DNA of 64,000 bases from Spongilla lacustris (taxonomy: Eukaryota; Porifera; Demospongiae; Spongillida; Spongillidae): positions 8,650,421-8,714,420 of the forward strand of contig OX442426.1 in the NCBI GenBank assembly GCA_949361645.1. Direction: 5' to 3'. Of this stretch, positions 47,534-57,600 are shown piece by piece. The notes under the pieces were generated by a model that saw only the letters and a list, made by a program, of their open reading frames with translations, did no database searches and was not told where the DNA came from. Every line of letters begins with the position of its first letter. The stretch's first letter is position 1. Both the position numbers and the translations under genes were made by a program.

Positions 47534-48511
47534 ATGACGGACGAACTTCTTTTACAGCTCAAGGGAACATTGTGTGTTACGGAGGAGAAGAATGACACAA
47601 GTACGACTCACCCTCGGTTCTGCCAATACAAATATCGAGGAGAAGCGGACGGCTGCCAGGAAGCAAGGAGAAAGCGCTTGCTGGAGGAGCAAAAGTCAAG
47701 GCGGGAAAATTTCGTGGACTATGCTCGTCGAATTGCGGAAGGCGAAGACCAAAATGGTAACGAAGCGGTTGACGAAATGGGCGGTGATGAAGCCTGCACT
47801 GATGCCGTTGAAATGGGACAAACGAAGAATAGGAAAATGAGGAAAGCACCCTACTGTAACCCGTACAAGAACCAGCTGATGCTATCAGAGTGGATGGTAG
47901 ACGTGCCGCCGGATCTCGAACAAAACTGGATGGTGGTCGTCTGTCCAATAGGAAAACGGTGCTTGATTGTGGCTTCGAAGGGAGTCACGCGTGCCTACTC
48001 TAGAACGGGACAGTTTTTGAACCAGTTCCCGTCGTACCTTCCCGGCGGGTGCAAGAAGCACCGGAGCCACAGCACCTACACCATCCTCGACTGTGTGTAT
48101 CACGAGGCCAGCAGGACCTACTACATGTTGGATATGATGTGTTGGAGGGCACACCCTGTGTACGATAGTGATCTGGACTTCAGGCTGTTCTGGATGAAGT
48201 CAAAGATTGAAGAGGATGGAAACAGATGCTCCGTTATTTCGAAGGTTAATCCATACAGGTTTGTACCACTGGACTACCATCCCAGCACACGAGAAGCACT
48301 GCATAGCATATTGAGTGCAGCCTGGCCCCTGGAGGTAGATGGTCTCCTCTTTCTGCACAGATCTTCCCACTACCTTTGTCAAAGGTCTCCACTTGCTGTA
48401 TGGCTAAAGCCCCACATGATTGCAGTGGTCCTGGGGATACAGGTATCCACAGAATTCATAGTTTGTTCTCCCCAGTTGACTGAAGCCAAGATGGACACTT
48501 TAGTAATGTAA
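47534..48511 (+). CDS. SNUPN: Snurportin-1, intronless
   Basis: Snurportin imports spliceosomal U snRNPs by binding the trimethylguanosine cap and importin beta. Single exon, 325 residues (human 360). The N-terminal IBB-like region shows HPRFCQYKYRG and ARRKRLLEEQKSRRENFVDY with ARRIAEGED, as in the family. The cap-binding domain has QLMLSEWMVDVP, WMVVVCPIGKRCLIVASKG, GVTRAYSRTGQFLNQFPSYL, PGGCKKHRSHSTYTILDC, YYMLDMMCWRAHPVYDSD, FRLFWMKSKIEE and DGLLFLHRSSHY with PLAVWLKP. All are characteristic snurportin strings. The ATG (AAAATGACGG) gives the expected N-terminus. The lack of introns in a window of intron-rich genes suggests retroposition or intron loss. Confidence 0.95.
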   Translation: MTDELLLQLKGTLCVTEEKNDTSTTHPRFCQYKYRGEADGCQEARRKRLLEEQKSRRENFVDYARRIAEGEDQNGNEAVDEMGGDEACTDAVEMGQTKNRKMRKAPYCNPYKNQLMLSEWMVDVPPDLEQNWMVVVCPIGKRCLIVASKGVTRAYSRTGQFLNQFPSYLPGGCKKHRSHSTYTILDCVYHEASRTYYMLDMMCWRAHPVYDSDLDFRLFWMKSKIEEDGNRCSVISKVNPYRFVPLDYHPSTREALHSILSAAWPLEVDGLLFLHRSSHYLCQRSPLAVWLKPHMIAVVLGIQVSTEFIVCSPQLTEAKMDTLVM

Positions 48512-48655
48512 CATTGGCTACCATGGCAACATGAAGAAGGGGACATCAGGAACAGTGAGGTGGCTGATAGCCTCCAATCATACAAGTTAATGGAAGGCAC
48601 ATAGCAACCACACATACATCACATGACCATACATAAAATACAAAAACAATTCTTG

Positions 48656-51600
48656 TCACTGTGTGATAGGGTCAAGCTTCACATACAGGTGATGTAGAAT
48701 GATGGAGACATGTTGTTTTGTAGACCATTCCAGTTCACTGTTATCAAATTGCTCATCAATCTTGGCATTTTTAGGGTCCACTGTTTGGGTACTGATGGTG
48801 TAAGAGCTAGGCTGTGCTAATACTCCAAACATCACTTTGGCCAAGTAATCCTTCCGTGATATTGTGCATCTGTCGTGTCAGAGTGGAGGGGTCATACCAG
48901 CACACACACACATGGGGTCACATGTAGCTACTTTATGGGCCTAGACATGGGGAAAACTGATGGTGGCCCTCAGGCAGTGTGGGGCAGCAGGCACACCCCT
49001 CCCCTAGGCACATAAGGTCACAGTGCACACCCCTCCCCTAGGCACATAAGGTCACAGTGGGGTCAATACATATGAAGATCACTTAAAATTGGACGCATAG
49101 CTTTAGATTTTGTTGCAACTTCTCATATTTTTCAGTCCTCATATGAAAGTAACTTTGGGTGAAAAAAAAAGTCAAAAAACTTTAATGGTTTACGAAATAC
49201 ATCTCATGAATAATTAATGATTCTCCACATTTTTGCTCCTTTGCTGAGCCATTACTTTGCTCTCACAGATCTTGCAGGGTTATATTTGGTATCAAATTGA
49301 TGCTCTTTTGATGTACAACTAAATTATCATATGCTTTTATGATAGAGGTCAAAGGGTTAAAAATTATATGTGTTTATCACACGGTTTACAGAATTCAGAC
49401 CACTTGCAGATTGAAACTCGACATATTTTTTTTACATAGTGAAAGCCACACCCTGTTATAATGTTTTTGAAAAATAAAAAGTCTGAGTATCAGTTATCTC
49501 TGGGAACCACAAAGGATTGAACATCAGGACGCCATTTTTTCTTTTTTTTGGCACCTTCAATGTTTACATGGGTCACAAGTGGAGTTATGTAATAATCATC
49601 CACACATTTGTAAACTGTGGTTGGCATGACTCAGCACATATCAGAGACACTCCTCCTGTAGGTTTTTTTAACCCAATAAGGCATGCGCGGGCTTTAAAAG
49701 GTATTTTTAGTAGTCTGGCGTTTCGTAAAGCCATGAAAAGATTTATAGTCATACGCGTCGTATATACTCGTATCGGACCCTTGTATATTCGAGTTGTACC
49801 AGCTGCAATAATAACAGAACATCATTCTCTCTGTATTCGAAACGGAGATTTAGCATGCTGCAATTGTCTACGAAAAATACGTAAGCTCAATCCTGAAATA
49901 GCGTTCGTAGATACCTCTAGCGGTAGTAGCCTTACCCAAGCAGTTGTGGGTCCTAGTAGCCCAAGTTGCCAACATGGTGCAGGCCCCAGTAGCCCAAGTT
50001 CCCAACGCGGTGCAGGCCCTATATAGTAGCCCAAGTTCCCAACACAGTGCAGGCCCTAGCCGCTCTTCTCAAGAAGGTGCAGGCCCTAGTATCCTTGAAT
50101 CAGCTCCCAGTAGTGTGTTAAGCACGTGCACTCCTGTGCAAACCGAAGATATGATGTTGGGAACTTGGGCTACTAGGACCCACAACTGCTTGTGTAAGGC
50201 TACTACCGCTAGAGGTATCTACGATTGACTACGAACGCTATTTCAGGATTGAGCTTACGCATTTTTCGTAGACAATTGCAGCATGCTAAATCTCCGTTTC
50301 GAATACAGAGAGAATGATGTTCTGTTATTATTGCAGCTGGTACAAGCCGTACAACTCGAATACTAGTATACGAGGGTTCGATACGAGTATAACGACGCGT
50401 ATGACTATAAATCTTGCCATTGCTTTACGAAACGCCAGACTACTTTAAAGCCCGCGCATGCCTTATTGGGTTAAAAAAACCTAAAGGAGGAGTGTCTCTG
50501 ATATGTGCTGAGTCATGCCAACCACAGTTTACAAATGTGTGGATGATTATTACATAACTCCACTTGTGACCCATGTAAACATTGAAGATGCCAAAAAAAA
50601 GAAAAAATGGCGTCCTGATGTTCAATCGCTTGTGGTTCTCAGAGATAACTGATACTCAGACTTTTTATTTTTCAAAAACATTATAACAGGGTGTGGCTTT
50701 CACTATGTAAAAAAAATATGTCGAGTTTCAATCTGCAAGTGGTCTGAATTCTGTAAACCGTGTGATAAACACATATAATTTTTAACCCTTTAACCTCTAT
50801 CATAAAAGCATATAATAATTTAGTTGTACATCAAAAGAGCATCGATTTGATACCAAATATAACCCTGCAAGATCTGTGAGAGCAAAGTAATGGCTCAGCA
50901 AAGGAGCAAAAATGTGGAGAATCATTAATTATTCATGACGATGTATTTCGTAAACCATTAAAGTTTTTTGACTTTTTTTTTCACCAAAGTTACTTTCATA
51001 TGAGGACTGAAAAATATGAGAAGTTACAACAAAATCTAAAGCTATGCGTCCAATTTTAAGTGATCTTCATATGTATTGACCCAGTGCACACCCTCCCCTA
51101 GGCACATAAGGTCACAGTGCACACCCTCCCCTAGGCACATAAGGTCACAGTGCACACCCCTCCCCTAGGCACATAAGGTCACGGTGCACATGCACTGACC
51201 TGTAAGGTTTTGTGTAGACCTCTCCAAGGCTACAGTACTTGGCTGATGGGGTCAGAAATATCCTATTGACGTCAAAGCCATGAGGTCTGTATTCCTCTGT
51301 GTAATGTCCATGGGGTCTCTTTACCTCATCTCCTCTAACAACTCTATCGCCTTAGTAACAATAAAGATGGATGTTAGCATTTACATGTAGCTTTGAAGGT
51401 GACCACACCCACCTGGTAGAAGCAGTCCCCCACAGTCCAATATGGATCTCACATTACCGGCAGCAGTACCATGATAGGCCACATTCCACTCCTCTGCAGC
51501 CCTCAGTGAGTGGGCACGAGGGGGCAGCCTGGTCAGTGGAGGTGTGGTCAATAAGCCCCTCCCCCCAATCTCCCCATCTCCCTACTTCAACTTGTATTCA

Positions 51601-54600
51601 ACCCAGCCAAAGGGGAGGGTGTATCTCTTCTTGGGATTGCCTGCAGACTCCACCAATTCACATCTTCCATACTTTATACGACAGTCCTTACACAGACATT
51701 GGGACCCCCCATCTTCCGAGGCAAAGAAAGCCTCTGTAGGGGCAAAGGGAACACACACAGGCTGACAGCTGTTAGCACCATACCTGCCTCTTACCTGGCA
51801 GGAGTAGAACATCACGAACCAGTTCATTGCACAAACTGTGGTAGCTACAGTCGCCTAGCAACAACCCAGGCCTCTTTGGTGGTAATGACGGACCTTGTAC
51901 AGGCGGTCTCTTGGCAGGCTGGGGCATACTGCTGGGGAAAGCTTGGAGAGAAAAGGGCGGAGCTTGAGCAGAGAAGAACCTCTGCTGATTGAGGGAGGCA
52001 TTCCTCTGGTAGGAAGACGTCTCTTCGCTCCACGGTGTGAGTGGCTTCAAGGTCACCTTCACACACTGCCCATAGAGGTCCACCACTCCATACACACCCT
52101 TGGGTACAGTGCAGGGTAACTTGGCTATGTGGGCACCATTAAGGAAGAAGTGGAGAGTACCAGAGCACTTGCAGAGCAGTCCTACTGTGTCCCCCGCCTT
52201 GAGGGCAAGGAGGTTGACATCAGTAGGGAGGTGGTCCATTTCCTGTAGGAGTGGGGAGGAGGGATATACCAGCACTTCCTGCAGGTACTATTGTTACCTG
52301 CCCTCCAATGTAGAGGACTGAAGACTTTTCAGTACTTGCAGCAATGACAAAACTTAGTCCTGGCAATTGTTTGGCTTTGATAACAGAGATCACCTGAGCC
52401 GGAGTTAACACAGTGACTCCTATAGACAGAGAACCATTCCATGTAGAGTTCATCTCCACTATCGTCACCTAAAGAAAGAGCAGTCAGGTATCCTTAGCAA
52501 CTGCTGAAATGTGCCAGATGTCCACATCATGCTCTCAGCACACACATACATGTATGGGTTATTATAGGTGGGAGGTGCACCTCAGGACATGCATACATGT
52601 ACATACAGCGCCCCAATATTAGATCTCTTCCAACACCATCATCACTCTAGCTCAACCATGACAGCTAAGGTAGGTGTCAAAAGCTCACCTGAAAAAGCTT
52701 GTCACACGGAAGAGGAGCAGAGGTGACCACCAATCCCTTTGAGTAGCTCCTAACTCGGCAGGCAGTCAGTCCACCATGCTCAAGTTCGATGTTCTCACTG
52801 TGCAGGGGAGCAAAAGACACTGCTCTAGAGGGATGGAGGAAGTGAAAAGAGGGAAGGAGGGAGGAGAGGGATGGATTAAAATAATTGATGAATGACATAA
52901 CTTACTCTTGTTCTATCACTGGCTGCTGGCTCATCTGTGGACAAGAACGTAACCGTTACATTACCATAACTGTTACATCACCATAACTGTTACATCACCA
53001 TAACTGTTACGTCACCATAACTGTTACGTCAACATAACTGTTACGTCAACATAACTGTTACGTCAACATAACTGTTACGTCACCATAACTGTTACGTCAC
53101 CATAACTGTTACATCACCATAACTGTTACATCACCATAACTGTTACATCACCATAACTGTTACGTCACCATAACTGTTACATCACCATAACTGTTACATC
53201 ACCATAACTGTTACATTAACATAACCGTTACATTAAAATATCACAAGTTTGGCCATCAATATAAAAAAGCAAACAGCTCCTCCTCCCCAGGCCATAACCA
53301 CCTTGAGCTGCTCCTCCTAGTAGTAGCTATGGTCTGGGGAGGAGTAGTAGTTGTCGACCTAGGATGCAGTACCTCCAATAGTTCTGGTGGGGCTTGCTGT
53401 GCTAGTGCACTCCTCTGTGCCCCAGTAACCTTCACAGCAGCAATAGGTCCATACAAATCCATTACAGCATACAATCTCTGTGGTGGGAGGGAAACAGCCA
53501 TAGCCTGTGTAGCCTACTTTCCAACATGAACATCCTTCCATCCCTATTAAATGCCCACATCCAACTAGCATATCCTAGTAATCCCTGCCTTATCCTAGCA
53601 TATCCTAGTACTAGTAATCCCTGCCTTATCCTAGCATATCCTAGTACTCCCTGCCTTATCTTAGCATATCCTAGTAAATCCTAGTAAATCCTGGTACCTC
53701 TGAGATCCCATTGATGGTAGCAGCAACTCCCAAGTCCTCTCCATTAAGGTAGATGTGCATGGTGGAGTCTGCAAGAAGCTGAATACCCACAGTATCCTTA
53801 ACCTGAAGTGAGGTAAAGTGAATGGAGCATGAGATATGAAGTCCTGATAAGGTAAAGGTTCTGTGAGCTGAAAACAACAGCCTTACCACACCCCTCATGT
53901 CCTGCTAGTGATGGATGTAGTGTAAGCATTAATTGAAGTAGTTGGTAACCCTTGGTTACCTGAATTCTACACAGTGCTGCCCCATAGGTTTCAGTAACAG
54001 TTGTTCCATTCTCAGTCACCGTGGAACCATTGACGACCCAGGTATATGGAGGTAACAAAGTTGAGAGACTGGGGACCAGAGAGAAGCTGTCAGGGACACA
54101 GGTTGTGAGACCAATACGAATAAATCCTTTCCAGTTGTCAGCAAGTTTGATAACTTCAATCTGTGTGTATGTGCATGTGTGTAAGGGTAACAAGAATAGT
54201 GTGGGGAGGAGGTGCTCATAAGGTATGGGGAGGAGGTAGGTGCTCATAAGGAATGGGGAGGAGGTAGGTGCTCATAAGGTATGGGGAGGAGGTAGGTGCT
54301 AATAAGGTATGGGGAGGAGGTAGGTGCTCATAAGGAATGGGGAGGAGGTACATGCTCATAAGGTATGGGGAGGAGGAAGGTGCTCATAAGATGGCCACCA
54401 TTCCCATAGACCCCAAACATCAATGTAAGTAAGTACATGTACACACTCTAACTACTTGGATCCGATTTGAGCAATGAACACTAATTGCCTACTGAGCCAC
54501 AACTGTTGTACTTAACAACCCCACCCTCTTTCCCAATAGGTGCCCCCCATACAAAACCATACCATAAACATCTCCTCCACTTGCAATGGATACGCACTGA

Positions 54601-57600
54601 ATACAACTCCATCCTTGTAGCTACGAAGGCGACAGGCTATGGTACCATTATCTGTTAGCTGTATGTTAGTACCACACTTCGAATGCAGAGAGCTCCTAAC
54701 TGGGACTGTAGAGGACCAAATTATGGCACAAGGCATTTCTTCCTACCTCCCTCTCTCCTCCATACCTTCCCCCACACCCCTATCTCCCTCTCTCCTCCAT
54801 ACCTTCCCCCACACCCCTACCTCCCTCTCTCCTCCATACCTTACCCCACACCCCTACCTCCCTCTCTCCTCCATACCTTCCCCCACACCCCTACCTCCCT
54901 CTCCTTTACACCTTCCCCCACACCCCTACCCCCCCTCTCCTCCATACCTTCCCCCACACCCCTATCTCCCTCTCTCCTCCATACCTCCCCCCACACCCCT
55001 ACCCCCCTCTCTCCTCCATACCTTCCCCCACACCCCTATCTCCCTCTCTCCTCCATACCTTCCCCCACACCCCTATCTCCCTCTCTCCTCCATACCTTCC
55101 CCCACACCCCTATCTCCCTCTCTCCTCCAAACCTTCCCCCACACCCCTATCTCCCTCTCTCCTCCACACCTTCCCCCACACCCCTATCTCCCTCTCTCCT
55201 CCATACCTTCCCCCACACCCCTACCTCTCTCTCTCCTCCATACCTTCCCCCACACCCCTACCTCCCTCTCTCCTCCATACCTTCCCCCACACCCCTATCT
55301 CCCCCTCTCTGGCTTCTTCCCTTACTGTTAGGTGCCATCTGTGTAGAAGGTACAACGGTCACACCCTCCACCATACTCTGGACACTAGGCTGAATGAATG
55401 TAGCTGGTGTCACATGATCCCCTCCAGTGGTCACATGATCCCCTCCAGTGGTCACAAGTACTCCCTGCTGTTGAACTTGGCTACACTGACCATACACATC
55501 CACCATACCGTAGATATCTAGGAGTGAGAAGGGTGGGAGAGGGAGGAGGGAGGAGGGAGGAGGAGGAGGGGTGTGAGAAAAGATGGGAATGAGTTGGACA
55601 TAAACGAGGAATATGTGGAGGGAGGGAGGAGGGAGGAGGGAGGAGGGAGGGAGGAACAAGGAGAATGACAGGAGGAGGGGTCCGAATGATGAGGAAGGAA
55701 TACGGGGACACAACGAAAGGTTAAGAGAAAGGAGAAGGCAAATAAAACCTACAGGCTGAGATTGTGACTAGTCAAAAATATCATTTGAACTGTCTTTCTG
55801 AAACTTACGTCACACAACACTGGGTGACCTCACAGTATGTGACTATAACTACTTGGATGTGTGCAGAAAAGGCATTCTCTGTCACTAAACATTTAACATT
55901 TCAAAGCACTATAATAAGAGCCTGCTATAAACTACCATGATATGTGGCTCTCGTACACAAGATGTTTAACCCCTTCCAATCCTCTAACGAACATTGGAAA
56001 CAAATGTACAGCTCTTTAATACAGTTTCTGATGTGTGAATGAACTTCAATGATTTAGTGTATGAATTTAATCTGTATGTGCCTGTATGTAAGCCACATCA
56101 TTCAGATCTGTTTATATATAAAGTGTTTGACTTTTATGACTTATTTTTTTAATAGTAATTGTTAAATACAAATTTCAATATTTAACTAGTAAACTATGAC
56201 TTATCACAATTCTAAGTCATTACACAATAACTGACCATCTGTTGCGTACTCAATGATGTGATTTTTAAAATGACAAATGTGATTACTTTAAAAAAAGATA
56301 AGGTAGGGTAAGTAATTTGTGCTCACCTGTACACATATTACCCAATATGTGTACAGGTGAGCACATGGATGCAAATAGACAATATTATAGAATGTTTGTC
56401 AGGTATAGCAAGGATTGTTATGAATTGAAATCTGTCATAATGATAATATTCAGTGGCCCTATCCTCATCTATTCATGCAGTCAGACCAATGTTAGCAGTG
56501 AACTCTAGAGACTAATAAATGTCCTTTGCTTTAGCCCGTTGGGCTCCCTTAACAGGAACATTGAAGGCCAAGGGGAGTGGTGAGGGCCAAGGGGAGTGGT
56601 GAGGGTCAAGGGGAGGGGTGAAGGCCAAGGGGAGGGGTGAGGGCCAAGGGGAGGGGTGAAGGTCAAGGGGAGGGGTGAGGGCCTAGGGGAGGGGTGAGGG
56701 CCAAGGGGAGGGGTGAAGGCCAAGGGGAGGGGTGAGGGCCAAGGGGAGGGGTGAGGGTCAAGGGGAGAGGGCCAAGGGGAGGGGTGAGGGCCAAGGGGAG
56801 GGGTGAGGGCCAAGGGGAGGGGTGAGGGCCAAGGGGAGGGGTGAGGGCCAAGGGGAGGGGTGAGGGCCAAGGGGAGGGGTGAGGGCCAAGGGGAGGGGTG
56901 AGGGCCAAGGGGAGGGGTGAGGGGTAAACATACCAGTTGGAACACCTCTTACAGCACAGCCCATGTCCAGCCCATTCAAGGAAAAGTGGAGGTCACCATC
57001 CCTGGTTACCATGACACCAACTGTAGACCCATCAGAAACCTCATTGAGGTCCAATTGGTAGTTAGGTTCCAGCCTGTTGCCATGGTGATATAGTTCATGA
57101 CCGCAAAGCACCCATGAATGTTCAACACTCATAGCGTCAGTGGTAGGGGTAATGATGAGCTCATCTGGGGAGGTAGCACATACTCCTGCAGAGAGAAGGC
57201 CTTCAGCAAGTGAAGACATATCCATGCACACAAAACATGCTTATACACATATGCATACACAGGTACACACATAATGCATACACAGGTACACACATAATGC
57301 ATACACAGGTACATACATATGCATACACAGGTACACACATAATGCATACACAGGTACATACATATGCATACACAGGTACACACATATGCATACACAGGTA
57401 CACACATATGCGTACACAGGTACATACATAATGCATACACAGGTACATACATATGCATACACAGGTACACACATAATGCATACACAGGTACATACATATG
57501 CATACACAGGTACATACATAATGCATACACAGGTACATACATATGCATACACAGGTACACACATAATGCATACACAGGTACATACATATGCATACACAGG

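Noticed and set aside
49517..50026. 169-codon frame in one arm of the palindromic element
   Set aside because: No recognised domain, broken in the mirrored arm; possible but unsupported as a gene.
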